DNA from: Micromonospora sp. MW-13
GTDB taxonomy: Bacteria; Actinomycetota; Actinomycetes; Mycobacteriales; Micromonosporaceae
Reading direction: 5' to 3'
DNA: 64,000 nucleotides
Assembly: GCF_003434305.1 (NCBI RefSeq)
Contig: NZ_QKKX01000016.1
Coordinates: 1 to 64,000 of the forward strand
The translations under genes were made by a program, and so were the position numbers. Position 1 is the stretch's first letter. Each line of letters opens with the position of its first letter. The notes beneath the pieces are model-generated. The model was not told where the DNA came from. It ran no database searches and saw only the letters and a list, made by a program, of their open reading frames with translations. Positions 32,863 through 41,298 of the stretch are shown here, piece by piece.

Positions 32863-33349
32863 GCCGCGCAGCGTAGGCGAGCGTCCTCGGGGATGCGGAT
32901 CCTGCCTACGCACGGACGCTTAAGCCCCCATACCGGGGCCGTCGTGGCCGCTGCGGCAGCCGGGCCCGCCCTGATCGGCCGGGGCGACCGGGAGCCCGTT
33001 GAGGGAGACCATCGACCCCTCGGTGACCGCCCTGCACTCGCAGCGCATCCCGCTGGCCAAGAACCCCGTCCGGCTGGTCCGCTCCGGCAACTACCAGGTC
33101 GAGGCAAAGCCGTTCGTCGGCGAACTGCCCCGCCTGCGGGCCGATCTCGACGGTCCTCCACGTGGATGCCGCTGGCCTGACGGGCCATCACTGGGCCCTG
33201 TCGCCTGTTCGCCCACCACCCCCGCTGACTGCACACGGGAGGCACGGGGCGGTTCCTGGTCAACGAAAGCTGAAGGCCCTGGCTCGGGACTCACGTCCTG
33301 ACCAGGGCCTTCGTGTGCGGGGCGGGTGACGAGAATGGAAGGCCCGGCG
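32863..33349. other. gene-poor stretch with degenerate fragments and half of a duplicated att-like site
   Basis: No complete gene is visible. A plus-strand frame from 32999 reads SVTALHSQRIPLAKNPVRLV and SGNYQVEAKPF, which looks like protein sequence but lacks a start signal and a recognisable family. It is probably a gene remnant. The right end holds the left copy of the repeat shared with the tRNA-Gly terminator (33272-33338). Confidence 0.5.
33272..33338. repeat. left copy of att-like direct repeat (tRNA-Gly 3' end plus terminator)
   Basis: GAAGGCCCTGG...CCAGGGCCTTCGTG followed by GCGGGTGACGAGAATGG repeats, with some substitutions, the hairpin and tRNA 3' end at 33975-34041. The tRNA part is truncated after about 15 recognisable bases. 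Direct duplication of a tRNA 3' end is the signature of site-specific integration. Confidence 0.65.
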
Positions 33350-33670
33350 CTACCCGTCCTCGAAGGGCTCGTCATGCCACCGGAATCCGGCCTCGTCGTC
33401 CTCGATGCTCAGCAGGAACTCGGCCACCTGGCGGCCGTCCGGGTGGGTCATCGTGACGGCGGCCCGTACGGCGTCGTAGGCCCGTTCCATGGCCTCGTCG
33501 TCCTCCGCGTCGACGGCGGCGTTCCACGCGGCGAAGAGCGGACGTAGCGGCTCGAACCCCGGCTGCGGACGGAACCGTCCGTACGTCCACGGGAAGTCAC
33601 GGCTCTGCTCGTCGATCTCGCCGATCAACTCGCCCCGGTGGTACAGCCGCCACACCCTGCCCGCGTCCAC
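33350..33670 (-). CDS. hypothetical acidic protein, 106 aa
   Basis: The product starts VDAGRVWRLYHRGELIGEID and continues with an aromatic-rich middle (DFPWTYGRFRPQPGFEPLRPLF) and an acidic C-terminus (LLSIEDDEAGFRWHDEPFEDG). I do not recognise a family. GTG 33670 was chosen because TACGCT lies exactly six bases upstream, the leaderless geometry seen repeatedly in this window; the longer frame to 33748 reads into unconvincing Arg/Pro sequence. It lies between the two copies of an att-like repeat and may be the only surviving cargo gene of an integrated element. Confidence 0.7.
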   Translation of the reverse strand: MDAGRVWRLYHRGELIGEIDEQSRDFPWTYGRFRPQPGFEPLRPLFAAWNAAVDAEDDEAMERAYDAVRAAVTMTHPDGRQVAEFLLSIEDDEAGFRWHDEPFEDG

Positions 33671-33676
33671 CGCGAC

Positions 33677-33682
33677 AGCGTA
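33677..33682 (-). promoter_or_regulatory. putative leaderless -10 element (TACGCT)
   Basis: TACGCT on the minus strand ends six bases before GTG 33670 and decides the start of the 106-residue protein. Confidence 0.5.
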
Positions 33683-33828
33683 GGCGGCGCGTGGAGGCCG
33701 ACGACATAGAGGTCTCACACAACTGACGGCCGCAATCGCCCCGCGCACCCGTTCAGAGGGCGCGCGGGGTCAGGGCAATCGCCAGGAGCACCCAGGGCCA
33801 TCGCCCGCGCCTCCCGACGAAGACACCC

Positions 33829-33951
33829 ATGGGGCGCGGCAACCTGAACAAGGTCATCGGCTGGCCGGCGGCGGTCAAGAAGCTCGGCGTCTCGGGGTTG
33901 CACTTCCACGACCTGCGGCAGTCACGACCTGCGGCAGTGGGAACACTTCGC
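33829..33951 (+). pseudogene. C-terminal fragment of a tyrosine recombinase (integrase)
   Basis: The frame reads GRGNLNKVIGWPAAVKKLGV followed by SGLHFHDLRQS. That is the HxLR box region of integrases from actinomycete integrative elements (HFHDLRHTGN). The sequence CACGACCTGCGGCAGT is tandemly duplicated at 33907-33938. Skipping one copy restores DLR-like sequence followed by GNT in another frame, so a 16-bp duplication has shifted the frame. The N-terminal core and the final Tyr region are missing. It points toward the tRNA-Gly gene 70 bp away, where such integrases insert. Confidence 0.8.
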
Positions 33952-33974
33952 CGCGCGCGCACCCCGGAAACATC

Positions 33975-34041
33975 GAAGGCCCCGGCTAGGACTCGCGTCC
34001 TGACCAGGGCCTTCGTGGTGGAGCGGGTGACGGGAATCGAA
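33975..34041. repeat. right copy of att-like direct repeat, overlapping the tRNA-Gly 3' end
   Basis: A hairpin GAAGGCCCCGG...CCAGGGCCTTC downstream of tRNA-Gly, plus the tRNA 3' end, is repeated at 33272-33338. The hairpin also serves as the tRNA terminator on the minus strand. Confidence 0.65.
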
Positions 34042-34092
34042 CCCGCACTGTCAGCTTGGGAAGCTGATGTTCTGCCATTGAACTACACCCGC
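34019..34092 (-). tRNA. tRNA-Gly (CCC anticodon)
   Basis: The minus strand folds into a complete cloverleaf. The acceptor stem GCGGGTG pairs with CACCCGC and the T loop is GGTTCGATTCC. The anticodon stem-loop TCAGC-TTCCCAA-GCTGA gives anticodon CCC. The CCA end is encoded (34019-34021). It serves as the attachment site of the eroded integrative element to its left, whose repeat includes the tRNA 3' end. Confidence 0.95.
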
Positions 34093-34379
34093 AGGCGGCA
34101 CCACTGTACCCGACGGCGTCACCGGGTGCATCCAGGTACCCCCATCGCGCGCCACCGACCGGCAGCCGCGCCGGGCCGGCGCCGCCGCCCTCACCGCCAT
34201 CCGGTCCGTGGCCGCCCTCACCGTCGCCCCGCGATCCCCGGCCCACCGATGGACCGTAGAAGTTCCACGTAGGCAATATATAGCCATTCTCAAATCCCTC
34301 GATCAGTTGTAACGTCTGGCGCACGTTCCAGCCATGGCGCGACACACCCCCTGTCGCGCCGCCAGAAAGAGGTGGGCCC

Positions 34380-35363
34380 ATGGGACTCCGTCCCAACCTG
34401 CTGACCCGGCGTACCGCCGGCGTCGCGTCGACGACCCTCGCGCTCCTGCTCAGCACCGCCGCCGTGGGCGTCGTTCCGGCGGCATCGGCCTTCTCCGCCG
34501 CCCCTGCGGAGAGCTGCGCCGAGCCGGCCGACGTGCACTCCGACGCCCGGGTCAAGGCCGGCGCGCACGCCAAGCACGAACCCAACGAGCTGACCGTCGC
34601 GCAGGTCCGCGAGCGCGAGGCCGACCTGTCGAGCGCCCTGCGCGAGCGGGCCAACTACCGGGCCGGCGCCGGTGCCGGCACGCTCGCCACCGTCACCGTC
34701 CCGGTCGTCGTGCACGTCATCCAGGAGAACAGCACCCGGGCCGGCGGCAACATCCCGGACTCGCTGATCACCTCGCAGATCACCGTGCTGAACCAGGCCT
34801 ACAGCGGTGCCACCGGCGGCGCGGCGACCGCCTTCAGCTTCCAGCTCCAGAAGATCAACCGGGTCACCAACCCGGCGTGGTACCCGATCGTGTCGGGCTC
34901 GTCGGCCGAGCGCTCGATGAAGACCTCGCTGCGTGAGGGCGGCAAGAACACCCTGAACATGTACCTCGGCGAGCTGAGCGACGGCCTGCTCGGCTGGGCG
35001 ACCTTCCCGAAGAAGGCGCTGGACAAGATGGACGGCGTCGTCGTGCTGAGCGAGTCGCTGCCGGGCGGCACCGCCACCAACTACAACCAGGGCGACACCG
35101 GCACCCACGAGATCGGCCACTGGCTGAACCTTTACCACACCTTCCAGGGTGGCTGCTCCGGCTCGGGCGACGGCGTGAGCGACACCCCGGCGGAGGCCTC
35201 GCCGGCGTACCAGTGCCCGACCGGGCGGGACACCTGCACCGCCACCGGCCTGGACCCGATCACCAACTTCATGGACTACACCTACGACTCGTGCATGCAC
35301 CAGTTCACCACCGGGCAGGCGAGCCGGATGCTGACCGCGTGGAACGCGTACCGCGCGGCCTGA
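34380..35363 (+). CDS. secreted M43-type zinc metalloprotease
   Basis: The 327-residue protein has a signal peptide (Arg-rich start, hydrophobic core about residues 12-35, ending VPAASA). A propeptide-like segment and a pappalysin-family (M43) catalytic domain follow. The zinc motif [11 protein letters not shown] is at residues 243-253 and the Met-turn is [13 protein letters not shown] near residue 300. Cys pairs ([26 protein letters not shown]) suggest disulfides in the secreted enzyme. The upstream gap contains an AATATATAG patch near 34275 that is the best candidate for promoter sequence. A terminator follows at 35387. Confidence 0.92.
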   Translation: MGLRPNLLTRRTAGVASTTLALLLSTAAVGVVPAASAFSAAPAESCAEPADVHSDARVKAGAHAKHEPNELTVAQVREREADLSSALRERANYRAGAGAGTLATVTVPVVVHVIQENSTRAGGNIPDSLITSQITVLNQAYSGATGGAATAFSFQLQKINRVTNPAWYPIVSGSSAERSMKTSLREGGKNTLNMYLGELSDGLLGWATFPKKALDKMDGVVVLSESLPGGTATNYNQGDTGTHEIGHWLNLYHTFQGGCSGSGDGVSDTPAEASPAYQCPTGRDTCTATGLDPITNFMDYTYDSCMHQFTTGQASRMLTAWNAYRAA

Positions 35364-35386
35364 CGTACCCCTGTTCCTGGCCCTCC

Positions 35387-35420
35387 GGTGCCGGCTCCGT
35401 CCTCCGACGGGGCCGGCACC
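35387..35420. terminator. hairpin terminator between convergent genes
   Basis: GGTGCCGGCTCCGTC pairs with GACGGGGCCGGCACC, a 15-bp stem with one mismatch and a CTCC loop, 24 bases after the protease stop. Confidence 0.75.
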
Positions 35421-35433
35421 GGTCGTCGGGGGG

Positions 35434-35991
35434 TCAGGCCGCCGCGCGGTGGGCGCCGTGGGCGTGCCGGGCCGGCCCCTGATCCGGTACGCCCGCCGGG
35501 GTGCCGCCAGCGCCGCCGGCCCGGGGGTCGAGCCACACCTGCACGGCCGGCCGCCCCGGGCCCTCGCCGGGGAAGACGACGCCGCCCTGGCCGTGCCGGG
35601 CGAGCATCGCCACGTCGACGGTGAACTCGAACAGCCGCCAGTCCACCTGCGGGGCGGCCCGCCCCAACTCGGCGAGCCGGGCCATTCGGGCCTGGTCGGT
35701 CACCGGCCACGCGTGCCCCGCCACGTACGCCTCGTCGTCGCTGTCCTCCGGCGGGAAGGAGTGCAGCGCGTAGCGGCCGTCGCGTTCGAGGTCGCGCCGC
35801 TTCGGCGAGTCGACGATGAAGCAGAAGAGGCCGTCGTCGGTGATCACCGGGGAGACCGGGTGCACCCGGGGCCCGCCGTCGGCGCGGACGGTGGCCAGGT
35901 AGCCGAAGCCCGGCCCGTACTGCTGCATGAGGAGGCGGATCCCGCCGGCGAGTCGTGGCTCGTCAGCGGCGAATTCGGACCAGGAAGCCAT
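35434..35991 (-). CDS. pyridoxamine 5'-phosphate oxidase-like (split-barrel flavin/F420-binding) protein
   Basis: The 185-residue protein has the split beta-barrel pattern of PPOX-type flavin or F420 proteins: [52 protein letters not shown] spans about residues 28-80. It continues with [13 protein letters not shown] and a Pro/Gly/His-rich low-complexity tail. The reaction is unknown; F420- or heme-related roles are known for relatives. It is divergent from dcd with about 100 bp between them. Confidence 0.86.
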   Translation of the reverse strand: MASWSEFAADEPRLAGGIRLLMQQYGPGFGYLATVRADGGPRVHPVSPVITDDGLFCFIVDSPKRRDLERDGRYALHSFPPEDSDDEAYVAGHAWPVTDQARMARLAELGRAAPQVDWRLFEFTVDVAMLARHGQGGVVFPGEGPGRPAVQVWLDPRAGGAGGTPAGVPDQGPARHAHGAHRAAA

Positions 35992-36078
35992 GTGGACATT
36001 CTATCGAACACGTGTACGACAGGCGAGCGCGGCACGCCGGACGCCGCAGGCGATGACAGGCCCGCCGAGCAGGGTCGC

Positions 36079-36084
36079 TATGGT
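36079..36084 (+). promoter_or_regulatory. putative leaderless -10 element (TATGGT)
   Basis: TATGGT ends six bases before the ATG of dcd at 36091. Confidence 0.55.
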
Positions 36085-36090
36085 GTGGCG

Positions 36091-36669
36091 ATGCTGCTCT
36101 CCGACCGCGATCTCGTCAGCGAGCTGAAGGCTGGCACGCTCGCGCTGGAGCCGTTCGAGCCCACCCTGGTGCAGCCGTCGAGCATCGACGTACGCCTGGA
36201 CAAGCTCTTCCGGGTCTTCAACAACCATCTCTACACGCACATCGACCCGTCGGTGCAGCAGGACGACCTGACCTCCATGATCGAGGTGCCCGACGGCGAG
36301 CCGTTCGTGCTGCACCCGGGCGAGTTCGTGCTCGCCTCGACGCTGGAGGTGATCTCGCTCGGCGACCAGCTCGCGGGCCGGCTGGAGGGCAAGTCGAGCC
36401 TGGGCCGGCTCGGGCTGCTCACCCACTCCACGGCCGGGTTCATCGACCCGGGCTTCTCCGGCCACGTCACGCTGGAGCTGTCCAACGTGGCGAACCTGCC
36501 GATCACGCTCTGGCCGGGCATGAAGATCGGTCAGCTCTGCATCTTCCGGCTCTCCTCGCCGGCCGAGCACCCGTACGGGTCGGCGGTGTACGGCTCGCGG
36601 TACCAGGGCCAGCGCGGCCCGACCCCGAGCCGCTCCTGGCGGAACTGGCGCACCTGGCCCACCCGCTGA
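36091..36669 (+). CDS. dcd: dCTP deaminase
   Basis: The 192-residue trimeric dCTP deaminase family protein makes dUTP (or dUMP in bifunctional forms) from dCTP for dTMP synthesis. [18 protein letters not shown] (about residues 28-37), [37 protein letters not shown] (about 93-129, with the catalytic Glu in the [16 protein letters not shown] region) and [15 protein letters not shown] at the C-terminus are all canonical. ATG 36091 is fixed by the family start and by TATGGT six bases upstream. It converges on an NlpC/P60 gene at a shared terminator. Confidence 0.97.
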   Translation: MLLSDRDLVSELKAGTLALEPFEPTLVQPSSIDVRLDKLFRVFNNHLYTHIDPSVQQDDLTSMIEVPDGEPFVLHPGEFVLASTLEVISLGDQLAGRLEGKSSLGRLGLLTHSTAGFIDPGFSGHVTLELSNVANLPITLWPGMKIGQLCIFRLSSPAEHPYGSAVYGSRYQGQRGPTPSRSWRNWRTWPTR

Positions 36670-36688
36670 CGCCGCAGGCGCGGCGGAC

Positions 36689-36718
36689 GGGGCCCGTCCC
36701 GTCGTCGGAACGGGCCCC
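36689..36718. terminator. bidirectional hairpin terminator
   Basis: GGGGCCCGT (36689-36697) pairs with ACGGGCCCC (36710-36718) between the convergent dcd and NlpC/P60 genes. Confidence 0.7.
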
Positions 36719-36724
36719 TTCCGC

Positions 36725-37765
36725 TCAGCCGGGGCGTCCGTAACTGTTGATCTGACCGTCGTCGACCCGCTTCATCTTGACCGGCTCGCCGGCCCGGGAG
36801 GCGTGCACCACCCACCCGCCGCCGACGTACATGCCGACGTGGTGCAGGTCGGCGTAGTAGAAGACGAGGTCGCCGGGGCGCAGGTCGGCGCGGCTCACCC
36901 GGGCGGTCACCGACCGCTGCTGGGCCGCGTTGTGCGGCAGCGACACGCCGGCCTTCGCCCAGGCAGCGAGCATCAGGCCTGAGCAGTCGTACGAGTTGGG
37001 GCCCTCGGCACCCCAGACGTAGGGCTTGCCGATCTGGGCGCAGGCGAACTTCACCGCGACCCCCGCGCCGCCGCCCGGGTAGGCAGCCGGGCAGGGGGCG
37101 GGCCGCAGCGGGCCGCCGCCACCGTTGCCGTACACCTTGAGCCGCAGCTTCTGGAGCCGGTCGATCTCGGTGTTGATCTGCTTGCGCTTGGCGGCGAGCT
37201 GCGCCTCGACGCGGGCGAGCTGGGTGACCATCTCGTCCAGCGGCTTCTTCTTCGCGTCCAGTTCGTCGCGGAGGTCGATCACCGCCCGGACGTCGCGCTG
37301 CTGGCGCTCGGCGAACTGGTCGAGCAGTTCCAACTGCGCCATCATCTGATCGGGCGAGCGGCTGCCGAGCAGCGCGTTCACCGCCGAGAGGTTCTCACTC
37401 TTGTACGCCTCGACGGCGAGGCCGCTGACCTTGTCCATCGCCTCGTCGACCCGGCGTTGCAGCGGCCCGATCTGCTTGGCGAGCGCGTCGGCCTGCCGGC
37501 GCTTGCGGGCGAGGTCCTGGCGGGTGGCGTTGTGCCGCTCGATGAGCGGTTCGAGCTTGTTCCAGTCCTGGTCGATCTGCCGCTCGATCTCGGCGACCGA
37601 GGGATCGGCGTGGGCCGCGGTCGCGGTGCCGGTCAGGACGACGGCGATGCCGGCCAGAGCGGCGAGGGCGGTGGTGAAGCGTGACCAGCGTGGGCGCGGC
37701 GCAGCCGGCATGCGGTCGGCCTGTGCCGACCGGCGTGACGGGTGCCGCGGGGCATGGTGTGCCAC
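36725..37765 (-). CDS. secreted NlpC/P60 peptidoglycan endopeptidase (RipC-like), under c-di-AMP riboswitch
   Basis: The 346-residue protein has a signal peptide (about residues 25-53, ending ATAAHA) and a long coiled coil (about 55-215). The C-terminal NlpC/P60 domain (about 235-346) has catalytic Cys in NSYDCSGLM and His in DLHHVGMYVGGGWVVHAS. Such coiled-coil/NlpC proteins cut the stem peptide and are gated by partners such as FtsEX. GTG 37765 follows GAAGGAG. The leader contains a ydaO-type c-di-AMP riboswitch (37790-37913), which in actinobacteria commonly controls cell-wall hydrolase genes. A second homologue at 40285 lacks the riboswitch. Confidence 0.94.
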   Translation of the reverse strand: MAHHAPRHPSRRSAQADRMPAAPRPRWSRFTTALAALAGIAVVLTGTATAAHADPSVAEIERQIDQDWNKLEPLIERHNATRQDLARKRRQADALAKQIGPLQRRVDEAMDKVSGLAVEAYKSENLSAVNALLGSRSPDQMMAQLELLDQFAERQQRDVRAVIDLRDELDAKKKPLDEMVTQLARVEAQLAAKRKQINTEIDRLQKLRLKVYGNGGGGPLRPAPCPAAYPGGGAGVAVKFACAQIGKPYVWGAEGPNSYDCSGLMLAAWAKAGVSLPHNAAQQRSVTARVSRADLRPGDLVFYYADLHHVGMYVGGGWVVHASRAGEPVKMKRVDDGQINSYGRPG

Positions 37766-37789
37766 CGGGCTCCGTTCTCCTTCTTCCCT

Positions 37790-37913
37790 GACCGCCTACC
37801 GGGTTAGCTGACGGGTTCGGGCGGGAAGGGAGAGCGCCCTACCGCAGCGGCGCTGCGGATTCACCCCGGCGTACCTGGGTCCCCGGCTCGCCCGGAGGCG
37901 ACTCGGCGGTGTC
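37790..37913 (-). promoter_or_regulatory. c-di-AMP riboswitch (ydaO-yuaA class)
   Basis: Read on the minus strand, the leader contains the class hallmarks in order: GCCGGGGACCCAGGTACG, GGGGTGAATCCG, GGTAGGGCGC, and CCCGTCAGCTAACCCGGTAG. The ends GACACCGCC and GGCGGTC can close the P1 stem. It ends 25 bases before the GTG of the NlpC/P60 gene. c-di-AMP binding normally switches such genes off. The upstream promoter is probably around TACTCT near 37966. Confidence 0.9.
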
Positions 37914-38130
37914 GGACCGTCACCGCCCCGGCTGGGCGGTGCAGCTTCCGGTCGACGATTGACCAGAGTAGAGATCGCCGTTATCGATCCGCAACCCGCC
38001 GGGCCGTGACACGACGTACCGTGCCACGATACGGAAGTTTCCTTCACATCAAGGCGCTTCGTGGAAAGGTATTGACGCGGGGGGACGACGGCGGGAGGGT
38101 GACCTCATCAACATCCACTCAGGAGGTTCG
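37914..38130. other. divergent promoter region between riboswitch and amidase gene
   Basis: No gene. Leftward, a TACTCT hexamer at about 37964-37969 is a candidate -10 for the riboswitch transcript. Rightward, TTGACG at about 38072 is a candidate -35, and CAGGAGG before 38131 is the ribosome-binding site of the amidase. Both strands are less GC-rich near 37955-38070. Confidence 0.45.
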
Positions 38131-40122
38131 ATGCCCCGTTCCGTCGTGTCGTCGAGCAGACGGATCCTGCTCGGTGCCGCCGTGGCCGCCACCACGGCCC
38201 TCGTGCCCCTCGGTACCGCGGCCTCCCCGGCCGCGGCCGGCCAGACCCCCGACCGCCAGCAGCAGTACGCCGACGCCGCCGCCGAGTACGGCGTGCCGGA
38301 GAGCGTCCTGCTCGGCGTCTCCTACCTACAGTCCCGGTGGGACACCAACGCCGGCACCCCCAGCACCAGCGGGGGCTACGGGCCGATGCACCTCACCGAC
38401 GCCGAGTACGTGACCGGCCTGCCCGCCGGCACCCACCACGACTCCGGCGACGAGGACCCGCGCGGGGACGACTCCCGCCCGGCCCCCGCCGCCGCCCGGC
38501 CCCCGGTCGACGAGGCCCCGACCGCGGCGTCGTTGCAGACCCTGGACGCCGCCGCCACCCTCACCGGGGCCGACGAGGCGACCCTGCGCACCGACGCGTC
38601 GGCGAACATCCGGGGCGGGGCGGCGCTGCTCGCGTCGTACCAGCGGCAGATCGGGGCCCCGGTCGGGGCCGGCACCGACCCGGCGGCCTGGTACGGCGCG
38701 GTGGCCCGGTACGCCGGCGCGGACGGCGCCGACGCGGCGGCGGCCTTCGCCGACGAGGTCTTCGGCACCATCGCCGAGGGCGAGAGCCGGGTGACCGACG
38801 ACGGGCAGCGGGTGACCCTCGCCGCCCGCGCGGTGACCCCGGAGAAGTCCTGGCTGGACCGGCTCGGCCTGCGCCTGCCGGAGCGCCCCGACGGCCTGGA
38901 GTGCCCGTCGACCATCTCCTGCGAGTGGATCCCCGCGCCGTACCAGTCGCTCGGTGCCGACCCCGGCGACTACGGCAACCACGACCTGTCCGACCGGCCG
39001 AAGCGGCAGAAGGTCGAGTACATCCTCATCCACGACACCGAGGGCAGCTACGCGGGCACGGTCAACATGGTCCAGGACCCGACCTACGTGAGCTGGCACT
39101 ACACGCTGCGCTCGGTGGACGGGCACATCGCCCAGCACGTGAAGACCAAGGACGTGGCCTGGCACGCCGGCAACTGGTACGTCAACGCCAAGTCGATCGG
39201 GCTGGAGCACGAGGGCTTCGCCGCCCAGGGCACCTGGTACACCGAGGCGATGTACCGCACCTCGTCGAAGCTGGTCCGGTACCTCGCGCTGCGGTACGGC
39301 GTCCCACTGGACCGGCAGCACATCATCGGCCACGACAACGTCCCCGGCACCGTCGCGGCGAACGTGCGGGGCATGCACTGGGACCCGGGCCCGTACTGGG
39401 ACTGGTCGCACTACTTCGACCTGCTGCGCGCGCCGGAGCTCAACACCGGCACCCCGCTGACCGGCATGGTGCGGATCGACCCGGACTTCGCCACCAACCG
39501 GCCGGCGTTCACCGGCTGTGTGACGGCGGGCGTGCCGTGCCCCTCGCGCGGCTCCTCGGCGGTGGTGCTGCGTGCCGCGCCGCGCGCCGACGCGCCGCTG
39601 GTCAACGACATCGCCCTGCGTCCGGACGGCTCGCCGGCCACGATGGCCGTCTCCGACCACGGCGCCCGCGCCTCGTCCGGGCAGACGTACGCCCTGGCCG
39701 GCCGTGAGGGCGACTGGACGGCGATCTGGTACCTCGGGCAGAAGGCGTGGTTCCACAACCCGGCGTCGGCGCCCACCGCGGCGTGGACCGTCGGCCTGGT
39801 GGCCACCCCGAAGGCCGGGAAGGCAACGATCCCGGTGTACGGCCGGGCGTACCCGGAGGAGGCGGCGTACCCGGCAGGCGTGCCGTACCAGCCGATCTCG
39901 CCGTTGCAGTACACCCTCTCCGCCGGCCAGCGGTACGCCGTCGGCAACGTGCTGCCCGGCGAGTACTACCGGGCCGCCACGTTCGACGGCTCGGCCCCCG
40001 GTGACTGGACGGTGATCCGGGGTGAGAAGCAGTACGTGCAGATCCAGTTCGGCCACCGGATCATGTACGTCGACCGCGCCGACGTGGACCTGGTGCCGTC
40101 CCCGCTGGGCGCGCCCCGCTGA
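38131..40122 (+). CDS. secreted PGRP-type N-acetylmuramoyl-L-alanine amidase
   Basis: The 663-residue exported enzyme has a signal peptide in residues 1-36. An N-terminal segment resembling a soluble lytic transglycosylase start follows (EYGVPESVLLGVSYLQSRW, about 50-68, then YGPMHLTD), with Gln where the catalytic Glu is expected. The amidase_2/PGRP domain spans about 295-430: zinc ligands are expected in ILIHDTEG, DVAWHAGNW and HIIGHDNVPG, with VSWHYTL and SIGLEHEGF also in place. The rest is beta-rich, SH3-like wall-binding sequence. It cleaves the MurNAc-L-Ala bond. ATG 38131 follows CAGGAGG. It is flanked by two NlpC/P60 endopeptidase genes. Confidence 0.92.
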   Translation: MPRSVVSSSRRILLGAAVAATTALVPLGTAASPAAAGQTPDRQQQYADAAAEYGVPESVLLGVSYLQSRWDTNAGTPSTSGGYGPMHLTDAEYVTGLPAGTHHDSGDEDPRGDDSRPAPAAARPPVDEAPTAASLQTLDAAATLTGADEATLRTDASANIRGGAALLASYQRQIGAPVGAGTDPAAWYGAVARYAGADGADAAAAFADEVFGTIAEGESRVTDDGQRVTLAARAVTPEKSWLDRLGLRLPERPDGLECPSTISCEWIPAPYQSLGADPGDYGNHDLSDRPKRQKVEYILIHDTEGSYAGTVNMVQDPTYVSWHYTLRSVDGHIAQHVKTKDVAWHAGNWYVNAKSIGLEHEGFAAQGTWYTEAMYRTSSKLVRYLALRYGVPLDRQHIIGHDNVPGTVAANVRGMHWDPGPYWDWSHYFDLLRAPELNTGTPLTGMVRIDPDFATNRPAFTGCVTAGVPCPSRGSSAVVLRAAPRADAPLVNDIALRPDGSPATMAVSDHGARASSGQTYALAGREGDWTAIWYLGQKAWFHNPASAPTAAWTVGLVATPKAGKATIPVYGRAYPEEAAYPAGVPYQPISPLQYTLSAGQRYAVGNVLPGEYYRAATFDGSAPGDWTVIRGEKQYVQIQFGHRIMYVDRADVDLVPSPLGAPR

Positions 40123-40140
40123 CGGTCCCCACGGCACGAC

Positions 40141-40172
40141 GAAGGCCCCCGGTCGGGTGACCGGGGGCCTTC
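40141..40172 (+). terminator. hairpin terminator after the amidase gene
   Basis: GAAGGCCCCCGGTC and GACCGGGGGCCTTC form a perfect 14-bp stem with a GGGT loop. Confidence 0.85.
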
Positions 40173-40284
40173 GCGTGGACGGTGCTCAGGTACCGCGGCT
40201 CGCGCGGCACCGGGTCCGGGCGGCCTTCGCGGGGACCGCGCCGGGATACCGGCTGCGCGGCCCGGACCGGGGCCGCGCGCGGCG

Positions 40285-41298
40285 TCAGCCGGGTCGGCGG
40301 AAGCCGGCGACCGGCATGGTGTTGATGCTGCTCACGTTGACCGGCTTGCCGGCCCGGGGCGCGTGCACCATCAGGTCGTTGCCCAGGTACAGGCCGACGT
40401 GGTGCAGGTCGCTGAAGAAGAACACCAGGTCACCGGGGCGGGCCTCCGAGCGCGGGATGGCTCGGCCCTCGTTCCACTGCGCGCCGGTGAAGTGGGTCAG
40501 CGAGATCCCGGCCGCCCGGTACGCGTACTGGGTCAGGCCGGAGCAGTCGAACGAGTTCGGGCCGGTCGCCCCCCAGACGTACGGGTCGCCGACCTGGGCG
40601 CAGGCGGTCTTGATCGCGGTACGGGCGGCCGAGCTGACCACGCCCTTGATCGTCGGGCAGCCGTTGGCGGCGGGCACCACGGTCTTCGGCATCGACGACT
40701 GCAACCGCTTGATCTCGGTGTTGATCTGCGTCTTCTTGGCCGCCAACTCCTTGGTCTGCTTCTCCTGGGCGACGATCAGCGTGTCCAGCTTCAGCTTCTG
40801 CCCGTCGTACTTGGCCCGGACGGCGAGCACGCCCTGCAACTGACGGCGCTCCTCCGAGGCCAGCCGGTCCAGCATGGTGAGCTGCTCGGCGAGCGTCCCC
40901 GGCTTGGTGCTGACCAGCAGCGCGCCGAGGTCCTGCGACGGGCCGGAGATGTAGTAGCGGGCGGCGAGGTCGCCGACCCGGTTCATCGCCAGCTCGGTCT
41001 CGAGCGCGAGCGGCTCGATCTTCTTCTCCAGCTCCGCCGACTTCTGCTTGTTCACCTTGAGCTGGGAGCGCACCTTGTTGTACTGCTCGATGGTGGGTTC
41101 GAGCTGCTCCCACTGCTTGTCGATCTGCGCCTCGATCTCGTCGACCGAGGGCTCGGCGTACGCGGGCGCGGTCAGCGTTCCGACCCCCATGGCGACCGCC
41201 GCGACCAGGGTGAGTAAACGGCGTACGAATCGGCGGGCGCCACCCGGACGAGCAGGTGACCGGCCCAGGACATGACGATGGGGGGGCATGGTTGCCAC
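40285..41298 (-). CDS. secreted NlpC/P60 peptidoglycan endopeptidase, second copy
   Basis: A 337-residue homologue of the protein at 36725-37765. It has the same plan: signal peptide (ending APAYA), coiled coil starting EPSVDEIEAQIDKQWEQLEP, and a C-terminal NlpC/P60 domain with NSFDCSGLTQ and DLHHVGLYLGNDLMVHAPRAG. GTG 41298 is favoured by AAGGAG nine bases upstream; ATG 41289 is an alternative. Its leader has no c-di-AMP riboswitch, so the two copies are probably regulated differently. Divergence is concentrated in the coiled coil. Confidence 0.94.
   Translation of the reverse strand: MATMPPHRHVLGRSPARPGGARRFVRRLLTLVAAVAMGVGTLTAPAYAEPSVDEIEAQIDKQWEQLEPTIEQYNKVRSQLKVNKQKSAELEKKIEPLALETELAMNRVGDLAARYYISGPSQDLGALLVSTKPGTLAEQLTMLDRLASEERRQLQGVLAVRAKYDGQKLKLDTLIVAQEKQTKELAAKKTQINTEIKRLQSSMPKTVVPAANGCPTIKGVVSSAARTAIKTACAQVGDPYVWGATGPNSFDCSGLTQYAYRAAGISLTHFTGAQWNEGRAIPRSEARPGDLVFFFSDLHHVGLYLGNDLMVHAPRAGKPVNVSSINTMPVAGFRRPG

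Noticed and set aside
33986..34092. A plus-strand frame reading VTGIEPALSAWEADVLPLNY near 34030-34090
   Set aside because: This is the antisense translation of tRNA-Gly, a common annotation artefact, not a protein.
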